Positions 1-5,151 of a DNA stretch of 5,354 nucleotides are shown in pieces; the first letter of the stretch is position 1, and the number at the start of each line of letters is the position of its first letter. This DNA comes from Scatocola faecipullorum (GTDB lineage: Bacteria; Pseudomonadota; Alphaproteobacteria; RF32; CAG-239). The translations under genes were made by a program, and so were the position numbers. The stretch lies in the NCBI GenBank assembly GCA_018714685.1, contig DVNC01000034.1, forward strand, positions 1 through 5,354, in the 5' to 3' direction. The notes under the pieces were generated by a model, which was not told the origin of the DNA, searched no databases, and worked only from the letters and a program-made list of their open reading frames with translations.

Positions 1-33
1 GCTATTTCTCGTCAAAAATCAACCATTTGTTGT

Positions 34-76
34 GACAGAGCCAACAGAAAAATGTTGGAGTGTCGTTTTAATTTTT
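34..76 (+). terminator. Probable intrinsic terminator of an upstream gene
   Basis: GACA (34-37) pairs with TGTC (61-64) and CCAACA (41-46) with TGTTGG (53-58), with a small internal loop and a GAAAAA apical loop. The stem is followed by a G, then TTTTAATTTTTT from 66. This fits a rho-independent terminator for a + strand transcript entering from the left. The split stem and the AA inside the T-tract make it weaker than the terminators at 3453 and 5273. Confidence 0.5.
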
Positions 77-79
77 TAT

Positions 80-175
80 AGGCAAAAATATTTTATGCCT
101 CGAACATAATACGACTTGTACAAGTAGGTCGAAGTGTATTATGAATGCTGCCGGAAAATAATTATATTGTTTCCG
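80..175. repeat. Cluster of inverted repeats upstream of the acetyltransferase gene
   Basis: Three consecutive dyads lie in AT-rich DNA without a gene. AGGCA (80-84) faces TGCCT (96-100) around an AAAATATTTT core. CATAATAC (105-112) faces GTATTATG (136-143) and encloses the perfect palindrome ACTTGTACAAGT (114-125), with CGAC/GTCG (112-115, 128-131) as a possible extension of the outer stem. CGGAAA (152-157) faces TTTCCG (170-175). None has a following T-tract. They could be operators for a regulator, or structure in the 5' leader of the 242-850 gene. Confidence 0.55.
116..142 (+). promoter_or_regulatory. Possible promoter for the acetyltransferase gene
   Basis: TTGTAC (116-121) and TATTAT (137-142) are separated by 15 bp, giving a sub-optimal sigma70-like match. 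The -35 lies within the ACTTGTACAAGT palindrome and the -10 within the right arm of the CATAATAC/GTATTATG repeat, so a protein bound to the dyad would block it. The predicted 5' leader would be about 90 nt. No better promoter was found between 1 and 241, but the match is weak. Confidence 0.25.
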
Positions 176-241
176 TCTTCATAATTTATTTAGCGCTGAT
201 GCAGAATAATATGTCAGACAGAATTTATAAGGACCAAGGAA

Positions 242-850
242 ATGACCGAAAAAGAAAAAATGCTGGCGGGAAAGCTTTATTTTGCCGAAGATGAGGAATT
301 GTCGGGCTTGCGACGCCGGGCCCGCAATTTATGCCACGAGTTTAATGCGACCAATGAAGATGAAAAACCGCGCCGGTGGGAAATCATTCAAAGTCTGTTC
401 GGACATATCGGGCGCAATCCCGGCATACATCCGTCTTTTCATTGTGATTACGGTTTTCCCATCCGTGCGGGAGACAATTTTTATGCCAATTACGATTGCA
501 TCATTCTGGATGTCTGCCCGGTAACCATCGGAGACAATGTTATGTTCGGCCCGCGGGTCTGCATTTATACGGCCGGGCACCCGCTTGACGCGGAAATCCG
601 CGCCACCGGCATTGAGTTCGGCAAACCCGTAACCATCGGAAATAATGTCTGGATCGGCGGCAACAGCGTTATCAATCCGGGCGTAACTATCGGCAGTAAT
701 GTTGTCATCGGTTCCGGTTCGATTGTCACCAAAGACATTCCCGCTAACGTGATAGCGGCCGGCAATCCCTGTCGGATTCTCCGCCCTTTGACGGAAGAAG
801 ACCGGCAATACTGGAGCCGTCTGCGCCGTGAAACGGAAAACGCATCATAA
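242..850 (+). CDS. Sugar O-acetyltransferase, LacA/Maa/NodL type (left-handed beta-helix)
   Basis: Predicted cytoplasmic acetyl-CoA-dependent O-acetyltransferase of 202 residues, close to the usual 180-205 of maltose/galactoside acetyltransferases. The N-terminus (KEKMLAGKLY, then EDEEL) matches the Mac domain that precedes the beta-helix in this family. Hexapeptide repeats run from about residue 79 to 170, for example VTIGDNVMFGP and VTIGNNVWIGG, ending with the typical IAAGNPCRILRPL. The probable catalytic histidine is H113 in TAGHPLD. AAGGA at 229-233 lies 8 nt before the ATG and supports this start. The gene leads a + strand group that continues with two phosphatases, though a gap of about 95 nt with hairpins separates it from them. 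The family is clear, but the acceptor (maltose, galactoside or a surface glycan) cannot be told from sequence. Confidence 0.9.
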   Translation: MTEKEKMLAGKLYFAEDEELSGLRRRARNLCHEFNATNEDEKPRRWEIIQSLFGHIGRNPGIHPSFHCDYGFPIRAGDNFYANYDCIILDVCPVTIGDNVMFGPRVCIYTAGHPLDAEIRATGIEFGKPVTIGNNVWIGGNSVINPGVTIGSNVVIGSGSIVTKDIPANVIAAGNPCRILRPLTEEDRQYWSRLRRETENAS

Positions 851-852
851 AA

Positions 853-893
853 AGCCGCCGGAATAAAATTCCGTTAAATAGATTTTAACGGCT
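853..893. repeat. Overlapping alternative hairpins between acetyltransferase and phosphatase genes
   Basis: CGGAAT (859-864) pairs with ATTCCG (868-873) around a 3-nt loop. CCGTTAAA (871-878) pairs with TTTAACGG (884-891) around a 5-nt loop. The two share CCG at 871-873 and so cannot form fully at once. AGCCG (853-857) can also pair with CGGCT (889-893). No good T-tract follows, so this is at most a weak terminator or a processing/attenuation structure within the operon. Confidence 0.45.
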
Positions 894-944
894 CGGGCTT
901 ATGCTGAAACAAGTTTGAGACAATCCGCGGCAAAAGGTGAGAGC

Positions 945-1535
945 ATGGCTCATAAAGTTTTTTATATTTTCCGTCACGGCGAAACGGATTTTAACCGTGA
1001 GGGACGCTGGCAGGGGGCCGGACACAATCCCGAACTCAACCTGGCCGGCGTGGCTCAGGCTCATCTGCTGACCGAAACCCTGCGTCCGCTGGGCATGCGG
1101 ATAATCTATTCCAGCCCGTTGCAGCGTGCCTTGCAGACGGCTGAAATTATCGGCCGTGAACTTCATATTCCCGTTATTGTCAATAATGACCTGATCGAGG
1201 GCAATTTCGGCATCAATGAAGGCCAATACCATAAAGACATTATCCTGACCGAAGAATATAAAAACTGGCGGAATCTTGACGCTGAATATATTCATTTCCG
1301 CTTTGAAGGCGGCGAGAGCAAATATGAAATTATGCAGCGCATGTTCGCCGCGGTTTCCGCTTTGCTGGAAACTCCCGAAGAGGTCATCGGCATATCGTCC
1401 CATAGTGCGGCAATCCGCTGCCTGATGCTGCAGTTCGGTCTGAAAATGAAACGGCTTGAAAACGGCGCCCTGCTGCGCCTGACGTATAATGACGGCACCT
1501 GGAGCGTGGAGGAAATTTGTGATGACAGCGAATGA
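945..1535 (+). CDS. Histidine phosphatase family protein (phosphoglycerate-mutase-like)
   Basis: A 196-residue branch-1 histidine phosphatase. The phosphate-accepting motif RHGET is at residues 10-14 (H11 nucleophile), followed by RWQG at 21-24. SSPLQRALQTA (56-66) carries the conserved arginine R61. The acidic loop LIEGNFG (83-89) contains the likely proton donor E85, and the second histidine is H153 in SSHSA. These residues are the full catalytic set, so an active phosphatase is expected. Substrates in this family include 3-phosphoglycerate, alpha-ribazole phosphate and sugar phosphates, and none can be chosen here. The ATG at 945 is preferred because AAAAGGTGA (932-940) is a good ribosome binding site and the protein then begins directly with the first beta-strand. 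A TTG at 915 in the same frame would add ten unneeded residues. Its 3' end overlaps or nearly touches the next gene. Confidence 0.9.
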   Translation: MAHKVFYIFRHGETDFNREGRWQGAGHNPELNLAGVAQAHLLTETLRPLGMRIIYSSPLQRALQTAEIIGRELHIPVIVNNDLIEGNFGINEGQYHKDIILTEEYKNWRNLDAEYIHFRFEGGESKYEIMQRMFAAVSALLETPEEVIGISSHSAAIRCLMLQFGLKMKRLENGALLRLTYNDGTWSVEEICDDSE

Positions 1536-2391
1536 AAAGGAACAAATGATGATAGACGATATTCTGGACTTTATGCGCCTGGCCGGAGACATTGCCCGCG
1601 GTGCTCAGAACCACCTCGACGCCTCGGCCAATTACCTCAAAGCCGAAAGCGTTACCTCTGTGGTAACCGCGGCCGATTTGGAAATCAGCCAACTCTTCCG
1701 CCAGTTTGTTGCCCGCCGTTTTGCTGATACGGACTATGTGATTATTGATGAAGAAAGCCTGAATACGCTGGGGGAGGACAAATGGCAGCGGATTAATCAG
1801 GCGGAGTATCAGTTTATTATTGACCCGATTGACGGCACATTGCCTTATTCCTGCTCTCAGGCGCTGTACGGTATTTCTGTCGGCATCTTCCGCCGGGGCA
1901 AACCCTGCTGCGGCGCATTATATATGCCGGCGACCCGTGAACTCGCCTGTTTTGACGGCGCGGAAGTCCGCCTGGTGCGTGAAGCTTTTCAGCCGGAAGA
2001 AGAAACCGAGGTCTTGCAGCCGCAGATTCGCTGTTCCTGCCCGATAATTTTCGGACATCCCTGGAACACGCCGCTGACCGAAGATTTTAAATTGTCGGAA
2101 ACCGTCTTTGTTAACTATTATTCCGCGGTGGTACAGCTGCTTTATTTGGTGACGCAGCGTGCCCGCGCTTATGCTTTTTATATGTCAATCTGGGATTTGG
2201 CCGGCGGCTGGGCCATCGGCCGGGCGATGGGACTGCGGCTGTATCGGCTTCAGGACGGACAGGAAATTACCGAACTCTCAGCGGCGGATTTTGATGACAA
2301 TCTGCACCTGAAAAGCGTTTGTGTCATGTGCCGGTCTGATGATCTGGCTTATGTTCAAAAAATATTGGAAGTAGCGCCGCGACTGCGTTAA
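1522..2391 (+). CDS. Inositol monophosphatase family protein
   Basis: Predicted Mg2+-dependent, Li+-sensitive-type sugar or inositol phosphatase of 289 residues, slightly longer than typical members (about 260-275). Metal and substrate motifs appear in order: VVTAADLE (47-54), DEES (76-79, in place of the usual GEE), DPIDGT (101-106), and WDLAGGWAIGRAMG near the C-terminus with D225 as the third metal ligand. Relatives include SuhB, HisN (histidinol phosphatase) and CysQ, and the sequence does not decide among them. The ATG at 1522 is chosen because GGAGG (1508-1512) lies 9 nt upstream; it overlaps the histidine phosphatase by 14 nt. ATGs at 1546 and 1549, behind AAAAGGAA, are real alternatives that start closer to the family N-terminus; an ATG at 1489 lacks support. 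The tight junction implies cotranscription and probably coupled translation. Confidence 0.88.
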   Translation: MTANEKEQMMIDDILDFMRLAGDIARGAQNHLDASANYLKAESVTSVVTAADLEISQLFRQFVARRFADTDYVIIDEESLNTLGEDKWQRINQAEYQFIIDPIDGTLPYSCSQALYGISVGIFRRGKPCCGALYMPATRELACFDGAEVRLVREAFQPEEETEVLQPQIRCSCPIIFGHPWNTPLTEDFKLSETVFVNYYSAVVQLLYLVTQRARAYAFYMSIWDLAGGWAIGRAMGLRLYRLQDGQEITELSAADFDDNLHLKSVCVMCRSDDLAYVQKILEVAPRLR

Positions 2392-2861
2392 GCCCGTTCA
2401 AACGGGCGGCAGATGTCTATCCATGCGGCCGCGCCGGCATATCTGAACAATTCGTCCGGTGCCAGTTCAATCGCCGAATTGCTGCTGCCGCAGGCCGGAA
2501 AAACCGTTTCAAAGCGTTGCAGTGATACATCCAGATAAACCGACGGTTTTGGGTCGGGCAAAGCAAACGGACATACGCCGCCGACTGCATGCCCTGTGGC
2601 AGACAGCACTTCTTCGGCAGACAGCATTTTGGCTTTGCAGTGAAAATAGTCTTTAAATTTATGATTGTCTATTTTCATGTCGCCCGCCGCTACGACCAAA
2701 ACAACGCTGCCGTTGACAGCAAAAGAAAGTGTTTTGGCAATCCGTGCCGGTTCCGTGTTTAATGCCCGGGCTGCCAGTTCAACCGTTGCGGACGATTGTG
2801 ATAATTCAATAACAGCCTTGCCTTCTGCGGCAAAAAAGTGTTTGACTTTCTCTATTGTCAT
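2388..2861 (-). CDS. YbaK/EbsC family aminoacyl-tRNA deacylase
   Basis: A 157-residue protein matching the whole YbaK/ProX-like editing domain. Members hydrolyse mischarged tRNAs in trans, such as Cys-tRNA(Pro) (YbaK) or Ala-tRNA(Pro) (ProXp). The key lysine is K43 in IAKTLSF. The signature loop GGVCPF (94-99) follows H91, and it continues with VYLDVSL (108-114) and a glycine-containing ACGSSNSAIEL (123-133). GGVCPF has Cys where many YbaK proteins have Ser, a common variation. Substrate specificity is not certain. It is the second gene of a - strand operon, starting 9 nt after the TAG of the hypothetical gene. I see no Shine-Dalgarno before its ATG, so translation is probably coupled to the upstream gene. 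Its stop shares TTAA with the convergent phosphatase stop. Confidence 0.88.
   Translation of the reverse strand: MTIEKVKHFFAAEGKAVIELSQSSATVELAARALNTEPARIAKTLSFAVNGSVVLVVAAGDMKIDNHKFKDYFHCKAKMLSAEEVLSATGHAVGGVCPFALPDPKPSVYLDVSLQRFETVFPACGSSNSAIELAPDELFRYAGAAAWIDICRPFERA
2392..2407. terminator. Possible weak bidirectional terminator hairpin at a convergent gene junction
   Basis: GCCCGTT (2392-2398) and AACGGGC (2401-2407) form a perfect 7-bp inverted repeat with a 2-nt centre (in practice 6 bp with a 4-nt loop), immediately after the IMPase-family stop and inside the last codons of the YbaK gene. Neither strand has a proper T-tract after it. It may slow or terminate both converging transcripts, or be a 3'-end stabilising stem. 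Confidence 0.4.
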
Positions 2862-2870
2862 CGGTTACGG

Positions 2871-3374
2871 CTATCGTTGGCGGTAAGATGCCAGAATGTT
2901 GTCTATGTTTTTTTTGTGTATCATTCTGACCTCATGTTTGGCGGCAGAAAATTGCAGGGCCGCTTTAAGTCTTTCTGAGAATTTAACTTTACGCCCTTCT
3001 TTGGCTGCTTTTTCATAAAATGTTTTGAAAAACGGATTGCGTTTCATGTTTTCGTTTTCCAAACTGTTATGAGCCGTTGCCGCACCGACGGAAACGGCAT
3101 TGCGGAATTTTAATAATTTGGCCCGCAGAGAAAGTGGCTGATTGTCTTTTTGCATCCATTTTTTTAGTCCGGCATTAAATCCGTTCGACAGATGCTTGGT
3201 TTGTGTCAAAACGGCCCAAACGGTTCCTCCGGCAGCAAGCCCCGCAACGGGGCCGCCCATAGCCGCTGCTGCCGACAGGGCAACTCCCGTAGCCATAACT
3301 TTAGCACCTGTTTTAACACTTTCTTTTATTGCGTCTTTAAGTATCTTTTTTTGTGTATTTGTCAATTTGAGCAT
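2871..3374 (-). CDS. Hypothetical basic protein with a Gly/Ala-rich hydrophobic segment
   Basis: I do not recognise this 167-residue protein. Residues 1-25 form a Lys-rich, probably helical segment. Residues about 26-56 are a continuous hydrophobic Gly/Ala/Val stretch (MATGVALSAAAAMGG, then PVAGLAAGG) with glycine-zipper spacing, long enough for one membrane pass or a tight hairpin. The rest (57-167) is strongly basic, with many Lys/Arg and predicted helices. It has no signal peptide of the usual kind because the hydrophobic part is not at the start. The ATG at 3374 is chosen because GAGGAG (3386-3381) sits 6 nt upstream. The longer frame to 3428 would swallow the promoter. First gene of a two-gene operon with the YbaK-type gene. 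Association with a membrane is inferred only from composition. Confidence 0.75.
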   Translation of the reverse strand: MLKLTNTQKKILKDAIKESVKTGAKVMATGVALSAAAAMGGPVAGLAAGGTVWAVLTQTKHLSNGFNAGLKKWMQKDNQPLSLRAKLLKFRNAVSVGAATAHNSLENENMKRNPFFKTFYEKAAKEGRKVKFSERLKAALQFSAAKHEVRMIHKKNIDNILASYRQR

Positions 3375-3380
3375 AATTGT

Positions 3381-3386
3381 CTCCTC
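3381..3386 (-). promoter_or_regulatory. Strong ribosome binding site deciding the start at 3374
   Basis: On the - strand GAGGAG is followed by 6 nt and then ATG. It is the best Shine-Dalgarno in the window and rules out the longer frame that begins at 3428. Confidence 0.75.
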
Positions 3387-3408
3387 GAACCAAACCTGAA
3401 TTAAACAG

Positions 3409-3436
3409 AGTATAATAAATTTAGACAAAAAATCAA
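3409..3436 (-). promoter_or_regulatory. Sigma70-like promoter of the hypothetical-ybaK operon
   Basis: On the - strand TTGATT (3436-3431) and TATACT (3414-3409) are separated by 16 bp, a good match to the TTGACA/TATAAT consensus. Transcription would begin near 3402, leaving a leader of about 28 nt before the ATG at 3374. It lies downstream of the gpsA terminator, so the operon should be independent of gpsA. Confidence 0.6.
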
Positions 3437-3452
3437 CTTAAATTGTCGTTTA

Positions 3453-3480
3453 TAAAAATCTCCCCGTTATGAGGGGAGAT
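3453..3480 (-). terminator. Intrinsic terminator of gpsA
   Basis: Read on the - strand, ATCTCCCC (3480-3473) and GGGGAGAT (3465-3458) form a perfect 8-bp stem around a 7-nt loop and are followed by TTTTTATA. It starts 22 nt after the gpsA stop codon. This is a textbook rho-independent terminator and separates gpsA from the next - strand operon. Confidence 0.9.
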
Positions 3481-3502
3481 AAAGTCGGTGTAAGCATCTG
3501 AA

Positions 3503-4480
3503 TCAGCAGATATGGTCGAATTCCTGTTTCAAGTCTCGGTTAAACATGCCGCGGATGGTTTCTTTTATATCGGCTTTTTCGTAAATAACCTTATATAAAG
3601 CCTGACAAATCGGCATATCGATTCCCTTGGCATCGGCAATTGTTTTGACGGCTTCCAGCGTCGGAACACCTTCCGCCAGTTTGCCGAAATCTTCCCCGCG
3701 GGCAAATTTCTCGCCGAACATCCGGTTGTGGCTGTGTTTTGAAAACAGGGTCGCTTCATAATCGCCGAGATGCGCCAGCCCGTAAGCCGTATGCGGATTC
3801 CCGCCGAAATAACCGATTAACCGTCCCACCTCAATCGGCGCCCGGGCCATCAGTGCCCCCTTCAGTCCATACCATTCCAAACCGTCCAAAATGCCGGCAG
3901 CCAGACCGATAACATTTTTCAGTGCCGCGCCGACCTGATTGCCGATTAAATCTGAACCGTAATAAAAACGGATTAAATCGCTTTGCAGATTTTTAATCAG
4001 CATATCTTTGGTTGCTTCTTCGTATGAATCGATAACCGCGCAGGAGGGAACTTTTTTCATATAATCCTGAACATGTCCCGGTCCGGCCAAAACGGCAATA
4101 TGAATATCCTGTTTGATTTCCTGCTTCATGATGTCGTGCATAATGGCGGCGCTGGGCGTTTCCAGTCCTTTCATCGCCAGCAGAAATGTTTTGCCGCTGA
4201 GGTCAAAAGCATTCAGCTCGCGGCACAAACCGCGAAAATGCTGACAGCCGATAGAAACAATGATAATTTCGTTGCCCAGAACATCTGCCAGCTTGTCATG
4301 AAGTTCCATATTGTCGGAAAGGGTCAGATACGGATTTTTGCGGGTGTCGCGCAGTTCGATAAAATTCGGCGATGTCGGAATGTCATACATGTCAACCTTT
4401 TCAAAACCGCAGTAGTTTCCGGCATACCAGCCTAAAAAGGTGCCCCAGCGGCCGCATCCGATTAATGATATTTTCTTCAT
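3503..4480 (-). CDS. gpsA: Glycerol-3-phosphate dehydrogenase [NAD(P)+]
   Basis: Cytoplasmic enzyme that reduces dihydroxyacetone phosphate to sn-glycerol 3-phosphate, the backbone for phospholipid synthesis. The 325-residue length is normal. The N-terminal Rossmann fold opens with ISLIGCGRWGT (4-14), equivalent to the family GxGxWGT. AMKGLE (102-107) holds K104, and AGPGHVQDY (132-140) corresponds to the usual GPSFAxE. The C-terminal domain has the catalytic lysine K188 in ALKNVIGLAAGILDG, then AHLGDYEAT (236-244) with D240, SHNR (250-253) and EGVPTLEAVKTI. It is a divergent member: HLGDY replaces the common GLGDL. AAAGGA (4493-4488) lies 7 nt before the ATG. It is monocistronic, with its own promoter and terminator. 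Confidence 0.93.
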   Translation of the reverse strand: MKKISLIGCGRWGTFLGWYAGNYCGFEKVDMYDIPTSPNFIELRDTRKNPYLTLSDNMELHDKLADVLGNEIIIVSIGCQHFRGLCRELNAFDLSGKTFLLAMKGLETPSAAIMHDIMKQEIKQDIHIAVLAGPGHVQDYMKKVPSCAVIDSYEEATKDMLIKNLQSDLIRFYYGSDLIGNQVGAALKNVIGLAAGILDGLEWYGLKGALMARAPIEVGRLIGYFGGNPHTAYGLAHLGDYEATLFSKHSHNRMFGEKFARGEDFGKLAEGVPTLEAVKTIADAKGIDMPICQALYKVIYEKADIKETIRGMFNRDLKQEFDHIC

Positions 4481-4518
4481 GACATAGTCCTTTAATGAGT
4501 TATCAAAATAATAACCCT

Positions 4519-4547
4519 TATCTACCGCAATTTAACCTAAATTGCAA
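4519..4547 (-). promoter_or_regulatory. gpsA promoter with an embedded operator-like inverted repeat
   Basis: On the - strand TTGCAA (4547-4542) and TAGATA (4524-4519) are separated by exactly 17 bp. Transcription would start near 4512, about 30 nt before the gpsA ATG. The perfect dyad GCAATTTA-ACC-TAAATTGC (4527-4545) covers the spacer and part of the -35. A dimeric protein bound there would exclude RNA polymerase, so regulation of gpsA by a repressor is a reasonable inference. No candidate regulator gene is in the window. Confidence 0.55.
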
Positions 4548-4573
4548 GAGAGGACTCAACAAGTCACAGCAGC

Positions 4574-4933
4574 TTAAATGGAATTGTTCTTAATGTGCTG
4601 ACGCCCGACAATTGCATTGATATGGTCAAATTCTTCAAAGGATTTGTAAGCGTAATCATAGCTTTTTTTGTCATAGTCGTAAAAGACCTTATTGGCCAGC
4701 GTGGCAATGGCATTGTCTATGCGCTGAAAAGCGGCATTGTAATCGGAATTGAAATTGTTTTTGGTGCGTTTTTTGACCACATCGTGATAGGCCGAAATGA
4801 CCTTTGCGGTTTCATCGGCGGAATTGGCATAGCCTTTCTCTTCAAAGTCGCGCATAATCCGTGCGGTCGTTTGATAGAAGCATTTATTGGTTAAAATACT
4901 TCTCTGCTTTTTATTGTTACCATCAATAATCAT
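4574..4933 (-). CDS. Small hypothetical protein
   Basis: A 119-residue hydrophilic protein that I do not recognise. It is rich in Lys, Asn, Asp and Tyr, with no signal peptide, no membrane segment and no cysteine cluster (a single Cys, at residue 18). Most of it looks helical, including ARIMRDFEEKG, the segment from DETAKVIS to VVKK, and a Tyr-rich patch near YDYDKKSYDYAYK. The start at 4933 has only a weak ribosome binding site (GGATG about 10 nt upstream). A five-codon frame (4947-4930) runs into it with an ATGA overlap. A promoter at 4965-4993 supports expression on this strand. The opposite frame over the same DNA encodes a hydrophobic protein without a ribosome binding site and is probably a shadow. 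Moderate confidence that it is a real gene. Confidence 0.6.
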   Translation of the reverse strand: MIIDGNNKKQRSILTNKCFYQTTARIMRDFEEKGYANSADETAKVISAYHDVVKKRTKNNFNSDYNAAFQRIDNAIATLANKVFYDYDKKSYDYAYKSFEEFDHINAIVGRQHIKNNSI

Positions 4934-4947
4934 GACATAACATCCAT
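4930..4947 (-). other. Possible five-codon leader ORF overlapping the next start codon
   Basis: ATG GAT GTT ATG TCA TGA on the - strand ends with a TGA that overlaps the ATG of the 4574-4933 gene as ATGA. Because the gene lacks a strong Shine-Dalgarno, re-initiation after this mini-frame is conceivable. It may equally be chance in such a short stretch. Confidence 0.2.
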
Positions 4948-5025
4948 TTTTATTCCGTAACGTTTATGTAGCATAAGTTTTTTTTATTTGCAAGCCCCAG
5001 TGTCGGGCGCGGAATAAAAAAACTT
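4947..5025. repeat. Nested AT-rich inverted repeats upstream of the small hypothetical gene
   Basis: TTTTTATTCCG (4947-4957) is the exact reverse complement of CGGAATAAAAA (5010-5020). AAGTTTTTTTTATT (4975-4988) matches AATAAAAAAACTT (5013-5025) apart from one extra T. At the centre GCCC (4994-4997) faces GGGC (5005-5008). The two outer pairings are mutually exclusive. The region covers the promoter and 5' leader of the 4574-4933 gene. No gene is visible from 4934 to 5130. Confidence 0.5.
4965..4993 (-). promoter_or_regulatory. Promoter of the small hypothetical gene
   Basis: On the - strand TTGCAA (4993-4988) and TACATA (4970-4965) are separated by 17 bp, the spacer being A-rich. The predicted start is near 4958, about 25 nt before the ATG at 4933. 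The -35 hexamer is identical to that of gpsA and of the candidate small RNA. Confidence 0.45.
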
Positions 5026-5105
5026 TGTATTTCGTTTTCAGAATAGCGCCGAACGGTTAATAAGAGATTAATGTCGCTTTGCCGCCCGGTTTCTGAACAT
5101 TTTAA

Positions 5106-5133
5106 TTGCAATTTAACTTTTAGCCTTTAGAAT
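5106..5133 (+). promoter_or_regulatory. Candidate promoter of the structured RNA
   Basis: TTGCAA (5106-5111) and TAGAAT (5128-5133) are 16 bp apart, giving a predicted start at about 5139-5141, almost exactly at the first base of the 5' hairpin. TTGCAATTTAAC here also shares GCAATTTAAC with one arm of the gpsA dyad. Confidence 0.5.
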
Positions 5134-5151
5134 GGTTTCCGCAGTTCAGAG

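Noticed and set aside
1..241. CRISPR array or tandem repeats
   Set aside because: The dyads differ from one another in sequence and no direct repeat unit with regular spacers recurs.
329..808. - strand open frame of 159 codons across the acetyltransferase gene
   Set aside because: It mirrors the hexapeptide repeats of the real gene and shows no independent motifs or ribosome binding site.
885..1592. Long - strand open frame of 235 codons across the histidine phosphatase gene
   Set aside because: It is antisense to a gene with a full set of catalytic motifs, has no recognisable domain, and is a shadow of the + strand frame.
4073..4435. + strand 120-codon frame within gpsA
   Set aside because: It is fully contained antisense to a well-conserved gpsA and has no supporting motif.
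4595..4894. + strand 99-codon hydrophobic frame (GTG start) opposite the small hypothetical gene
   Set aside because: Its membrane-like character is what the complement of a hydrophilic Lys/Asn-rich frame gives. There is no Shine-Dalgarno, and the promoter signal favours the - strand.
5072..5130. 19-codon + strand frame starting at ATG 5072
   Set aside because: Very short, it overlaps the candidate promoter of the structured RNA and has only a poor AAGAG upstream.
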